64,000 nucleotides of DNA from NCBI GenBank assembly GCA_963765725.1, contig CAVXXI010000003.1, positions 1,054,001 to 1,118,000 on the forward strand. The letters run 5' to 3'. A model generated the notes under the pieces. It ran no database searches and was not told where the DNA came from. It saw nothing but the letters and a program-made list of their open reading frames with translations. The translations under genes were made by a program, and so were the position numbers. The first letter of the stretch is position 1. Every line of letters begins with the position of its first letter. Shown here piece after piece: positions 1 through 8,453 of the stretch. This DNA is from DASQEH01 sp963765725. Lineage in GTDB: Bacteria; Actinomycetota; Actinomycetes; Propionibacteriales; Nocardioidaceae.

Positions 1-6
1 ACGTCC

Positions 7-60
7 GGTCGAGCGGGCAGAAATGCCGGGTCGAGCAGTCAGAAATGTCGCGTCGAGCCC
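7..60 (+). repeat. Family 1 22-bp tandem array, locus A (2 full units plus a partial)
   Basis: Two contiguous 22-bp units (7-28, 29-50) and the start of a third share the core TCGAGCGGGCAGAAATG with small changes. The array lies just past the stop codon of the minus-strand pyruvate carboxylase gene and probably continues left of the window. There are no spacers between units. Units read on the plus strand, antisense to pyc. Confidence 0.75.
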
Positions 61-74
61 GCTCGGCGGTGGGG

Positions 75-3000
75 TCACGTGGGAGTCACCACCACGACGA
101 GGTCGCCCCCCTCGACGCTGCGTGGACCGTCGAGCGCAACCCGCTGGACGGTGCCGGACACGGGCGAGGTGATCGCCGCCTCCATCTTCATGGCCTCGAT
201 GGTCGCGACCACGTCGCCGGACACCACCCGGTCACCGACAGCCGCGGTCACCGATACCACGCCGTCGAACGGTGCGGCGATGTGTCCCGTCTGCGCCGGG
301 TCGGCGCGCTCGCGAGCCGGCGCGTCGGACGAGATGGATCGGTCGCGTACGGAGACAGGTCTGAGCTGACCGTTGATCGTGCACATCACGGTTCGCAGCC
401 CCCGCTCGTCGGGTTGGCTGATCGACTCGACGCCGATGATCAGCCGGACGCCTTCGTTGAGGTAGATGTCGTGCTCCTCGTCGAAGGAGAGCCCGTACAG
501 GAAGTCGCGCGTCGGTATCACCGAAAGGTCGCTGAAACGCTCCCTGGAGTCCGCGAAGTCCTTCGCCGGTCCGGGGAAGAGCAGCCGGTTGAGAGTCGTA
601 CGGCGATCGGTCCGCAGCCCCGCAAGGTCGGCGTCGTCCAGCGAAGTCTCATGATGTCGTGGGACCCGTCCTGCGAGCGCCTTGGTGCGGAACGGCTCCG
701 GCCATCCGCCCGGAGGCACACCCAGCTCACCGGACAGAAATCCGACGACCGAGTCCGGAAGGTCGTACGACGCGGGGTCGTCGGCGAACGCCTTCGGATC
801 CGCACCGATCGCGACCAGCTGCAGCGCGAGATCTCCGACCACCTTGCTTGAAGGAGTCACTTTGACAATATTGCCGAGGATTCCGTTGGCCGCGGCGTAC
901 ATGTCCTCGACCTGCTCGAACCTGTCGCCGAGACCGAGCGCGATCGCCTGCTGTCGCAGGTTCGACAGCTGACCGCCCGGTATCTCGTGGCTGTACACCC
1001 GGCCCGTCGGCGCCGGCAGCCCCGACTCGAACGGCGCGTACAGGCGTCGCGTCGCCTCCCAGTACGGCTCGAGGTCGCACAGCGCCCGCAACGAGAGCCC
1101 GGTCTCCCGCCCGGTGGAGTCGGTGGCGGCGACCAGTGCTGACAGGGCAGGTTGGCTGGTCGTTCCGGCCAGCGCCGCGCTGGCCGCATCAACGGCGTCG
1201 ACTCCCGCGTCGATCGCGGCGACGAGGGTAGCGAGCTGGCCGCCCGGCGTGTCGTGCGTGTGGAGGTGGACGGGTAGGTCGAACCGCTCTCGAAGCGCGG
1301 TGACCAGGGCGCGGGCGGCAGGGGCGCGCAGCAGGCCGGCCATGTCCTTGATGGCCAGTACATGTGCGCCCGCGGCCACGATCTGCTCGGCCAGCTTGAG
1401 GTAGTAGTCCAGTGTGTACAGCGTCTCGCCGGGGTCCGACAGGTCGCCGGTGTAGCAGAGGCACACCTCCGCGACCGCTGTGTTCGTCGTGCGTACGGCC
1501 TCGATCGCCGGACGCATCTGGTCGACGTCGTTGAGGGCGTCGAAGATCCGGAAGATGTCGACGCCGGTTGCCGCCGCCTCCGAGACGAACGCATCGGTGA
1601 CCTGTGTCGGGTAGGGCGTGTACCCGACGGTGTTGCGGCCGCGAAGCAGCATCTGCAGCGCGATGTTCGGGACCGCCTCACGAAGCGCCGCCAGCCGCTC
1701 CCACGGGTCCTCGGCCAGGAAGCGCAGCGCAACGTCGTACGTCGCACCTCCCCATGCCTCCAGCGACAGCAGCTCCGGTGTCATCCGCGCGATGTGCCGC
1801 GCGGCCCCGACGAGGTCACGGGTGCGGACCCGCGTGGCCAGCAGCGACTGGTGAGCGTCGCGCATGGTGGTATCGGTGACGGCGACGGGGACCTGCGCGC
1901 GCAGCGACGCGGCGAACTGCTCGGGACCGAGGTCGAGCAGGCGCTGGCGCGAGCCTGCGGGCGGTGGGGAGGAGAGGTCGATCGGGGGGAGCTTGCCGGA
2001 GGGCTCTACCTGCGTCGGCGCGGGGCCGTACGGCTGGTTGACGGTGACGTCGGCGAGATAGTGCAGCAGCCGGGTGCCGCGGTCGGCTGACGACCGGGCG
2101 GTGAGCAGCCCCGGGTGCTGCTCGATGAACGACGTCGTCACGCGTCCGGCCCGGAAGTCCGGGTCGTCGAGCACCGCCTGCAGGAAAGGGATGTTGGTGG
2201 CCACGCCTCGGATCCGGAACTCGGCGATCGCCCGCCGCGCCCGGTCGACGGCCATGGCGAACGTTCGCCCGCGGCAGGTCAGCTTCGTGAGCATCGAGTC
2301 GAAGTGCGCCGAGACCTCTGCGCCCGTGTACGTCGTACCGCCGTCGAGGCGTACACCGGCGCCGCCGGGTGAGCGGTACGCCGTGATGCGCCCGGTGTCG
2401 GGACGGAACCCGTTCGCCGGGTCCTCGGTGGTGATCCGGCACTGCAGCGCGGCGCCGCGTACGACGATCGTCTCCTGGCGCAGCCCCATGCCGGCGAGCG
2501 TCTCGCCCGCGGCGATCCGGAACTGGGCCTGGACGAGATCGACGTCGGTGATCTCCTCCGTCACGGTGTGCTCGACCTGGATCCGCGGGTTCATCTCGAT
2601 GAAGACATGGCGACCGTCGGGGTCGACAAGGAACTCCACCGTGCCGGCGTTGGTGTACCCGATCGCGCGCGCGAACGCCACGGCGTCGCGGCAGATCCGC
2701 TCGCGCAGAGCTGGGTCGAGGTGCTGTGCCGGCGCGATCTCGACGACCTTCTGGTGCCTGCGCTGCAGGGAGCAGTCCCGCTCGAACAGGTGGATGACGT
2801 CGCCGGTGGTGTCGGCCAGGATCTGCACCTCGATGTGCCGCGGGTCGACGACCGCCTCCTCGACGAAGACCGTCGGGTCGCCGAACGCGCCGTCGGCCTC
2901 GCGCATCGCGGCTTCGACCGCGGCGCGCAGCCCGGACAGATCCTGTACGCGCCGCATGCCGCGCCCGCCCCCGCCGGCGACCGCCTTGACGAAGACGGGA

Positions 3001-3458
3001 AAGCGCAGGTCCGCGGCCGACCGGCAGACCTCGTCGACGTCTCGGGACGGCTCGGCGTTCAGTAGCACGGGAACGCCCGCCGCCCGGGCCGCGGCAACGG
3101 CGCTGGCCTTGTTGCCGGTCAGGCGGAGCACGTCGCTCGACGGTCCGACGAACGTGATGCCGGCGTCCGCACACGCTCGAGCCAGCGCCGGGTTCTCGGA
3201 CAGGAAGCCGTACCCCGGGTACACCGCCTCGGCGCCCGCTCGCCGGGCCGCGCCGACGATCGCGGCCGGGTCGAGGTAGGCGCGGACCGGGTGGCCGTGC
3301 ACGCCGATCTCGTACGCCTCGTCGGCCTTCAAGCGGTGCTCGGAGCCGCGGTCCTCGTACGGGAAGACGGCCACTGTCTTCGCGCCGAGCTCGTACGCCG
3401 CTCGGAAGGCCCGGACGGCGATCTCGCCCCGGTTTGCCACGAGCACCTTCGCGAACAT
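75..3458 (-). CDS. pyc: Pyruvate carboxylase
   Basis: Biotin-dependent anaplerotic enzyme that carboxylates pyruvate to oxaloacetate in the cytoplasm. At 1127 aa it has the usual single-chain length. Domains in order: biotin carboxylase with ATP-grasp (about 1-455, opening KVLVANRGEIAVRAFRA, glycine-rich AVAGGGGRGM, ERDCSLQRRHQKVVE), carboxyltransferase (about 525-800, with TDTTMRDAHQSLLATRV), the PC-specific region, and a C-terminal biotinyl domain with EAMKMEA, the biotinylated lysine being near K1091. The ATG at 3458 begins directly with the conserved MFAKVLVANRGE. It faces the same way as the neighbouring acyl-CoA carboxylase alpha gene but is separated from it by repeat array B. Biotin would be attached by the BirA encoded at 12.0 kb. 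Confidence 0.97.
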   Translation of the reverse strand: MFAKVLVANRGEIAVRAFRAAYELGAKTVAVFPYEDRGSEHRLKADEAYEIGVHGHPVRAYLDPAAIVGAARRAGAEAVYPGYGFLSENPALARACADAGITFVGPSSDVLRLTGNKASAVAAARAAGVPVLLNAEPSRDVDEVCRSAADLRFPVFVKAVAGGGGRGMRRVQDLSGLRAAVEAAMREADGAFGDPTVFVEEAVVDPRHIEVQILADTTGDVIHLFERDCSLQRRHQKVVEIAPAQHLDPALRERICRDAVAFARAIGYTNAGTVEFLVDPDGRHVFIEMNPRIQVEHTVTEEITDVDLVQAQFRIAAGETLAGMGLRQETIVVRGAALQCRITTEDPANGFRPDTGRITAYRSPGGAGVRLDGGTTYTGAEVSAHFDSMLTKLTCRGRTFAMAVDRARRAIAEFRIRGVATNIPFLQAVLDDPDFRAGRVTTSFIEQHPGLLTARSSADRGTRLLHYLADVTVNQPYGPAPTQVEPSGKLPPIDLSSPPPAGSRQRLLDLGPEQFAASLRAQVPVAVTDTTMRDAHQSLLATRVRTRDLVGAARHIARMTPELLSLEAWGGATYDVALRFLAEDPWERLAALREAVPNIALQMLLRGRNTVGYTPYPTQVTDAFVSEAAATGVDIFRIFDALNDVDQMRPAIEAVRTTNTAVAEVCLCYTGDLSDPGETLYTLDYYLKLAEQIVAAGAHVLAIKDMAGLLRAPAARALVTALRERFDLPVHLHTHDTPGGQLATLVAAIDAGVDAVDAASAALAGTTSQPALSALVAATDSTGRETGLSLRALCDLEPYWEATRRLYAPFESGLPAPTGRVYSHEIPGGQLSNLRQQAIALGLGDRFEQVEDMYAAANGILGNIVKVTPSSKVVGDLALQLVAIGADPKAFADDPASYDLPDSVVGFLSGELGVPPGGWPEPFRTKALAGRVPRHHETSLDDADLAGLRTDRRTTLNRLLFPGPAKDFADSRERFSDLSVIPTRDFLYGLSFDEEHDIYLNEGVRLIIGVESISQPDERGLRTVMCTINGQLRPVSVRDRSISSDAPARERADPAQTGHIAAPFDGVVSVTAAVGDRVVSGDVVATIEAMKMEAAITSPVSGTVQRVALDGPRSVEGGDLVVVVTPT

Positions 3459-3491
3459 GCAGACGAGGCTATTGCCTCGCGCCCTCCCTCC

Positions 3492-3603
3492 CGTCGAGTG
3501 GGCGGGAATGTCGGTTCGAGCGGGCGGGAATGTCGGGTCGAGCGGGCGGGAGATGTCGGGTCGACGCGGGCGGGAATGTCGGGTCGAGTGGGCGGGAATG
3601 TCG
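3492..3603 (+). repeat. Family 1 22-bp tandem array, locus B (5 units)
   Basis: Five head-to-tail units (3492-3513, 3514-3535, 3536-3558, 3559-3581, 3582-3603), of 22 or 23 bp, with core TCGAGCGGGCGGGAATG. The array fills the gap between the pyc start and the stop codon of the acyl-CoA carboxylase alpha gene, ending 7 bp before that stop. Units read on the plus strand, opposite to both flanking genes. Confidence 0.88.
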
Positions 3604-3610
3604 GGCGGTG

Positions 3611-5374
3611 TCAGCCGGTGATCTCGCAGATCACGGCGCCGGTGGAGACCGTGGCGCCGACCTCCGCGTTGAGCCCGCTGATGGTGCCGGCGCGGTGTGC
3701 GTTGATCGGCTGCTCCATCTTCATGGCCTCGAGTACGACGACGAGCGCGCCGGCCTCGACGGTGTCGCCCTCGGCGACCGCGAGCTTGACGATGGTTCCC
3801 TGCATCGGCGACGTCAGGGCGTCGCCGCTCACGGCCGCGCCGCCCTTCTTCGCGGCCTTGCGGCGTACCGGCCGGCCGGCACCGTCGGCACCCGCGCCGT
3901 CTGCTCCTCCGAGGCCCGCGGGAACCGACACCGAGAGCCGCTTGCCGTCGACCTCGACGGTGACGGTCCGCCGTTCGGCCGGCTCGTCGGCCGGCACAGC
4001 CGTGGTGTCGGGCGCGATGTCATTCTCGAACTCGGTCTCGATCCAGCTCGTGTGGATGCCGAACCCCTCGGCGTCGCCGACGAACGCCGGATCCTCCACC
4101 ACGCGGCGATGGAACGGCAGTACCGTGGGCATCCCCTCGATCACGAACTCCCGCAGCGCGCGCCTCGACCGCGCCAGGGCCTCGTCACGGCTCGCGCCCG
4201 TCACCACCAGCTTGGCGATCAGGGAGTCGAACGAGCCCGGTACCGTCTCGCCGACGTCATAGCCGGCGTCCAGCCTTACGCCGGGGCCGGCCGGGACCTG
4301 CCAGCCGGTCAGTGTGCCAGGAGCCGGCATGAAGTTGCGGCCGGCGTCCTCGGCATTGATCCGGAACTCGATCGAGTGCCCGCTGACGACCGGGTCGGCG
4401 TACCCGAGCGCCTCGCCCGCGGCGATCCGGAACATCTCCCGGACGAGGTCGAGGCCGGTGACCTGCTCCGTCACGGGGTGCTCGACCTGCAGCCGGGTGT
4501 TCACCTCGAGGAACGAGATAGTGCCGTCCTGCCCGACCAGGAACTCGCAGGTACCGGCCCCGACGTAGCCGGCCTCCGCGAGGATGGCTTTGGACGACTC
4601 GTACAGCGTCTTCAGCTGAGCGTCGGACAGGTACGGGGCGGGGGCCTCCTCGACCAGCTTCTGGTGGCGGCGCTGCAGAGAGCAGTCGCGGGTCGACACC
4701 ACGACGACGTTGCCGTGGGAGTCGGCGAGACACTGCGTCTCCACGTGCCGGGGGCGGTCGAGATAGCGCTCGACGAAACACTCGCCGCGGCCGAAGGCGG
4801 TCACCGCTTCACGTACGGCGGACTCGTACAGCTGGGCGATCTCACCCTCCTCGCGAGCGACCTTGAGTCCGCGGCCACCTCCTCCGAACGCCGCCTTGAT
4901 CGCGATCGGCAGGCCGTGCTCGCGCGCGAACGCGACGACCTCGTCGGCGCCGCCGACGGGGTCCGGGGTACCGGCCACCAGGGGAGCCCCGACCCGTTGC
5001 GCGATGTGACGGGCCTCGACCTTGTCGCCGAGGGCGTCGATGGCGGCCGGCGGCGGCCCGATCCAGATCAGGCCGGCATCGAGGACCGCTTGGGCGAACC
5101 CGGCGTTCTCGGCCAGGAACCCGTAGCCCGGATGCACGGAGTCGGCTCCCGACCTCCGGGCTGCAGCCACGATCTTGTCGACCGAGAGGTAGGTGTCGGT
5201 CGGTGTCGCGCCGTTCAGGGAGTACGCCTCGTCGGCGAGCCGCACGAACAGGGCGTCGCGGTCCTGGTCCGCGTACACCGCCACGCTTGCCATCCCGGCG
5301 TCGCGACAGGCCCGGATCACCCGTACCGCGATCTCGCCGCGGTTGGCGACGAGGACTTTGCTCAGGTCGGGCAC
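3611..5374 (-). CDS. Acetyl/propionyl-CoA carboxylase alpha subunit (biotin carboxylase + BCCP)
   Basis: Carries the biotin carboxylase and biotin carrier parts of an acyl-CoA carboxylase; it would partner with the carboxyltransferase beta and epsilon subunits at 10.2-12.0 kb to make malonyl-CoA or methylmalonyl-CoA. The 587 aa protein starts MPDLSKVLVANRGEIAVRVI, has the ATP-grasp glycine loop AAFGGGGRGLK and RDCSLQRRHQKLVEEAP, a variable alanine/proline linker around 480-515, and a C-terminal biotinyl domain with EAMKMEQP (lysine near 552). This matches the AccA3 type of actinobacteria. The start ATG has GGAGTCC-like sequence just upstream. It is not adjacent to its beta partner, as is common. 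Substrate preference cannot be read from this subunit. Confidence 0.93.
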   Translation of the reverse strand: MPDLSKVLVANRGEIAVRVIRACRDAGMASVAVYADQDRDALFVRLADEAYSLNGATPTDTYLSVDKIVAAARRSGADSVHPGYGFLAENAGFAQAVLDAGLIWIGPPPAAIDALGDKVEARHIAQRVGAPLVAGTPDPVGGADEVVAFAREHGLPIAIKAAFGGGGRGLKVAREEGEIAQLYESAVREAVTAFGRGECFVERYLDRPRHVETQCLADSHGNVVVVSTRDCSLQRRHQKLVEEAPAPYLSDAQLKTLYESSKAILAEAGYVGAGTCEFLVGQDGTISFLEVNTRLQVEHPVTEQVTGLDLVREMFRIAAGEALGYADPVVSGHSIEFRINAEDAGRNFMPAPGTLTGWQVPAGPGVRLDAGYDVGETVPGSFDSLIAKLVVTGASRDEALARSRRALREFVIEGMPTVLPFHRRVVEDPAFVGDAEGFGIHTSWIETEFENDIAPDTTAVPADEPAERRTVTVEVDGKRLSVSVPAGLGGADGAGADGAGRPVRRKAAKKGGAAVSGDALTSPMQGTIVKLAVAEGDTVEAGALVVVLEAMKMEQPINAHRAGTISGLNAEVGATVSTGAVICEITG

Positions 5375-5552
5375 GGGGACTCCTTGGCGTCGAGACGACC
5401 GGCTGCTTCGTCGGCGGTCTGCTGCTCCGTCGGCAGTCTAGGGCGACGCGGCCCAGGTCGCGCCGGGCCCCGGTCGCCTGGCCGTTCGTGTGTCCGCACC
5501 CCTAGAGTGAGGGTGCGACACCGCCGCATCTCGACGCAAGGAGTTCGGACCG

Positions 5553-5909
5553 ATGACCAGCTCGCAGTACCCCGAGTCCAACAGCGACAGCGACTCGCAG
5601 CGCACCGACCCCGATTCCGACGCCGGCGCCACGGGCACAGCGGCCGCGAGGGGAACACACGACGACAGCGGCGTCGAGTCGTACAGCACGGGGATCTTCG
5701 ACCAGGGTCATGAGGCGGAGGAGCCAGGGGAGGGCGTCTTCGACCAGGGCCACCCCGAGCCCCCGCAGGAGCCCGGGCAGGGCGTGTTCGACCAGGGCCA
5801 CCCGGAGCACAAGCATCGGCACGGCCAGGGCGTGTACGAGCAGGGGCACTCCGACCACGACGACCCCGAGCAGGACGTCCCCGACGACACGGACTCGACG
5901 ACCCGCTGA
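5553..5909 (+). CDS. Small acidic repeat protein, unknown function
   Basis: A 118 aa, highly acidic, hydrophilic protein with no signal peptide or membrane segment. It has a good ribosome site (AAGGAG at about 5538) before ATG. The first ~50 residues are Ser/Asp-rich. The rest is four imperfect copies of a module G-(I/V)-(F/Y)-(D/E)-Q-G-H (GIFDQGHEAEE, GVFDQGHPEPP, GVFDQGHPEHK, GVYEQGHSDHD) spaced about 15-18 residues apart. The conserved histidines plus neighbouring acidic residues could bind metal, but that is inference. It is divergent from the carboxylase gene and is followed by repeat array C. I do not recognise a named family. The module conservation and ribosome site argue that it is a real gene. 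Confidence 0.7.
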   Translation: MTSSQYPESNSDSDSQRTDPDSDAGATGTAAARGTHDDSGVESYSTGIFDQGHEAEEPGEGVFDQGHPEPPQEPGQGVFDQGHPEHKHRHGQGVYEQGHSDHDDPEQDVPDDTDSTTR

Positions 5910-5936
5910 CTCAGCCCGAGTCGGTGGCCGGCGCGG

Positions 5937-6017
5937 CGGCATTCGCGCCCGCTCGACCGGGCATTTGCGCCCGCTCGACCGAACATTTGCGCCCGCTCGA
6001 CCACAACTCCCGCTCGG
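5937..6017 (-). repeat. Family 1 22-bp tandem array, locus C (3 units plus a degenerate one)
   Basis: Units 5937-5958, 5959-5980 and 5981-6002 plus a degenerate fourth to 6017 carry the family 1 core on the minus strand. The array fills the space between two convergent genes and stops 1 bp before the stop codon of the acetyltransferase gene, with units in that gene's sense direction. Confidence 0.85.
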
Positions 6018-6018
6018 G

Positions 6019-6603
6019 TCAGGGGGTGCGCGGCCGGAGCCGCCGGCGCATCACCACACGGGTAGGTGAGCGGCGCACGACCTCGGTGAAGCCGGCGCGC
6101 TCGTAGAGGCTCCGCGACCCGAAGAACATGAAGTCGTCGTGGCTGCGCTCGGGCTTGTCGACGGGGTAGGCCTCCAGCAGGCGTACCCCGTTGTCGCGGG
6201 CGTACCGGACGGCCGCGTCGAGCAGCCGATGCTGCAGCCCCCTGCCCCGGTGGCTCTTCGCGACGTAGGTGCACACGATCGACCAGACGTCGGCGCCGTC
6301 GACCGGCTTCATGATCGGCGAGCGTTGCAGCTTGAGGTAGTCCCCGCGGGGACCCAGGCTGATCCACCCGACGGGGGAGCCGCCGAGATAGCCCACGAGA
6401 CCGGGGACGGTGCCCTCGTCGACCAGGTGGCGCAGCTGCGGCTTGTTCTGCTCACCGTTCAGGGCGCCGGAGTGCTTGCCCGTGCGACGGTAGAACATGC
6501 ACCAGCAGCCCCGCACGATCGACCCGCCGGGAAGCCCGAAGAGCTCCTCGAGGTCTGCCCACGTGTCAGGTGTCAGCGGGCGTACGGTGAACCGGGACGG
6601 CAT
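6019..6603 (-). CDS. GNAT-family N-acetyltransferase
   Basis: Predicted acetyl-CoA-dependent acyltransferase of unknown substrate. From the ATG at 6603 the protein is 194 aa. The acetyl-CoA-binding region is visible as VCTYVAKSHRGRGLQHRLLD (the V-x-x-x-x-R-G-x-G-x pattern), followed by the usual helix and a late strand ending VYERAGF-like (LYERAGFTEVVR). The N-terminus MPSRFTVRPLTPDTW resembles the first strand of this fold. A TTG at 6624 could add seven residues (MRARLGA), but neither start has a clear ribosome site, so the ATG is preferred. It is convergent with the small repeat protein and divergent from the acyl-CoA dehydrogenase gene. Confidence 0.85.
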   Translation of the reverse strand: MPSRFTVRPLTPDTWADLEELFGLPGGSIVRGCWCMFYRRTGKHSGALNGEQNKPQLRHLVDEGTVPGLVGYLGGSPVGWISLGPRGDYLKLQRSPIMKPVDGADVWSIVCTYVAKSHRGRGLQHRLLDAAVRYARDNGVRLLEAYPVDKPERSHDDFMFFGSRSLYERAGFTEVVRRSPTRVVMRRRLRPRTP

Positions 6604-6644
6604 AGCGCCCAGTCTGGCCCGCAACGATCGAGGAGGACACCCCG

Positions 6645-7817
6645 ATGAGCTTCGTCCTGTCAGCCGATCACGAGGACTTCAGGGGGGTCGTTCGCGAGTT
6701 CGCCGAGGCCGAGATCGCCCCGCATGCCGCGCGGTGGGACAAGGAGCACTTCTTCCCCGTCGACACTGTGCGTGCCATGGGCAAGCTCGGGCTGTTCGGG
6801 ATCACCGCGCCCGAGGAGTACGGTGGCGCCGGCGCCGACGGAGACTTCACCAGCCTGTGCGTTGCCATCGAGGAGATCGGCCGCGTCGACCAGTCGATGG
6901 GCATCACCCTGGAGGCGGCGGTGGGCCTGGGCATCAACCCGATCCTGACGTTCGGAACCGAGGAGCAACGCCAGACCTGGCTGCCCGATCTGGTGGCGGG
7001 GGAGGCGCTCGCCGGCTTCGGCCTGACCGAGCCGGGCGCCGGCTCCGACGCGGGCGCGACGGCGACCCGCGCGACTGTGCAGGACGGCGAGTGGGTGGTC
7101 AACGGGTCCAAGCAGTTCATCACCAACTCGGGGTCGGAGATCACGTCGCTCGTCACCGTCACCGCCCGCACCGGTGAGCGCCCCGACGGTCGCGCGGAGG
7201 TATCGACGATCATCATCCCGTCCGAGACGCCCGGCTTCACCGTCGAGCCGGCGTACGACAAGCTCGGCTGGCACGCGAGCGACACTCACCCGCTCAGCTT
7301 CGCCGACGCGCACGTTCCCGAGGCGAACCTCCTCGGCACCCGCGGCCGCGGCATCGCCCAGTTCCTCGCCACGCTGGACGACGGCCGGGTAGCGATCGCC
7401 GCGCTGGCCGTCGGCTGCATCCAGGCCTGCCTCGACATGTCGGTCCAGTACGCCGGAGAGCGCACGACGTTCTCCGTCCCGATCGGAGCCAAGCAGGGGG
7501 TCGCGTTCCAGATCGCCGACCTGCACGTGATGGTGGAGGCCGCGCGCGGGCTTACCTACAAGGCGGCCGCCCTGAAGGACGCCGGCAGTCCTGCCGACGA
7601 GTTCAAGCAGGCTGCCGCCGTCGCGAAGCTGTACTCGACCGAGGCCGCGGTGACCGCGACGAGGATCGCGACGCAGGTGTTCGGCGGGTACGGCTTCATG
7701 GAGGAGTACCCGGTGGCCCGCTTCTACCGCGACGCGAAGGTCCTGGAGATCGGCGAAGGCACGTCAGAGGTCCAGCGGATGCTCATCGCGCGCGGGCTCG
7801 GCCTCCCCGTCGAGTGA
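6645..7817 (+). CDS. Acyl-CoA dehydrogenase
   Basis: FAD enzyme that introduces the alpha-beta double bond in an acyl-CoA during fatty or branched-chain acid breakdown. The 390 aa length is typical. FAD/substrate signature GFGLTEPGAGSDAGA and the C-terminal signature RFYRDAKVLEIGEGTSEV are both present; the second signature region usually carries the catalytic glutamate in short-chain family members. A strong ribosome site (GAGGAGG at about 6630) precedes the ATG. It stands beside acyl-CoA carboxylase genes, suggesting acyl-CoA or propionyl-CoA metabolism, but the true substrate cannot be deduced. Its last 54 bp overlap the 3' end of the opposing maf gene. Confidence 0.95.
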   Translation: MSFVLSADHEDFRGVVREFAEAEIAPHAARWDKEHFFPVDTVRAMGKLGLFGITAPEEYGGAGADGDFTSLCVAIEEIGRVDQSMGITLEAAVGLGINPILTFGTEEQRQTWLPDLVAGEALAGFGLTEPGAGSDAGATATRATVQDGEWVVNGSKQFITNSGSEITSLVTVTARTGERPDGRAEVSTIIIPSETPGFTVEPAYDKLGWHASDTHPLSFADAHVPEANLLGTRGRGIAQFLATLDDGRVAIAALAVGCIQACLDMSVQYAGERTTFSVPIGAKQGVAFQIADLHVMVEAARGLTYKAAALKDAGSPADEFKQAAAVAKLYSTEAAVTATRIATQVFGGYGFMEEYPVARFYRDAKVLEIGEGTSEVQRMLIARGLGLPVE

Positions 7818-8453
7818 GCCTGCCGGTCCGTCGGTCGGATGCCCCCACAGGTCCGTCCAGGCGATGCCCAGCTCGCCGAGCATGCGTCGTAAGTGCGGCA
7901 AGGAGATGCCCACCACGTTGTGTGGGTCGCCCTCGACCCCGTCGATGAAGGCCCCGGCCCTGCCGTCGAGAGTGAAGGAGCCGGCGACCTCGAGAGGTTC
8001 ACCGGTCGCCACGTAGGCGTCGATCTCGGCGTCCGACATCTCGCTGAAGGTGACGACCGTACAGGCTCCGCGCCCGACCTGGCGGCCCGTCGCCGGCTCC
8101 ATGACGAAGTGGCCCGTATGGAGCAGCCCCGAGCGGCCGCTTACTGCGTGCAGTCGCCGCCGGGCCTCCTCGGGCGAGCCGGGCTTCCCGTACGCGCGGC
8201 CGTCGAGCTCGAAGACGGAGTCGCAGCCGACCACGACCAGGCGTTCCTCGGCTGGCGCGGCGGTACCGGCGACGCGGGCGGCGACGGCTCGGGCCTTGAG
8301 CTCCGCCAGCCGCTGCGCCAGCCGGGCGGGCTCCGTCTCGGTGACCTTGTCCTCGTCGACACCCGACACGACGACGTCGGCCGCCACACCGGCCGCGCGC
8401 AGGGTCCGCAGCCGCGCCGCCGACGCGGACGCGAGGACGAGCCGGACCGTCAC
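7764..8453 (-). CDS. maf: Maf-like nucleoside triphosphate pyrophosphatase
   Basis: Maf/HAM1-fold house-cleaning enzyme that hydrolyses non-canonical or modified nucleoside triphosphates; older annotations call it a septum inhibitor. The 229 aa protein begins with the family motif region VLASASAARLRTLRAAG and contains VVVSGVDEDK, VVGCDSVFELDG and KPGSPEEARRRL in the expected order. The GTG start forms a GTGA overlap with the DUF885 stop, so it is translationally coupled to that gene. The C-terminal ~20 residues (after LWGHPTDG) are an extra tail that overlaps the convergent acyl-CoA dehydrogenase gene. Confidence 0.93.
   Translation of the reverse strand: MTVRLVLASASAARLRTLRAAGVAADVVVSGVDEDKVTETEPARLAQRLAELKARAVAARVAGTAAPAEERLVVVGCDSVFELDGRAYGKPGSPEEARRRLHAVSGRSGLLHTGHFVMEPATGRQVGRGACTVVTFSEMSDAEIDAYVATGEPLEVAGSFTLDGRAGAFIDGVEGDPHNVVGISLPHLRRMLGELGIAWTDLWGHPTDGPAGSLDGEAEPARDEHPLDL

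Noticed and set aside
3434..5713. Long plus-strand open frame opposite the acyl-CoA carboxylase alpha gene
   Set aside because: It is the shadow of a high-GC gene: Arg/Gly/Asp-rich with no domain, while the minus frame has complete biotin carboxylase motifs.
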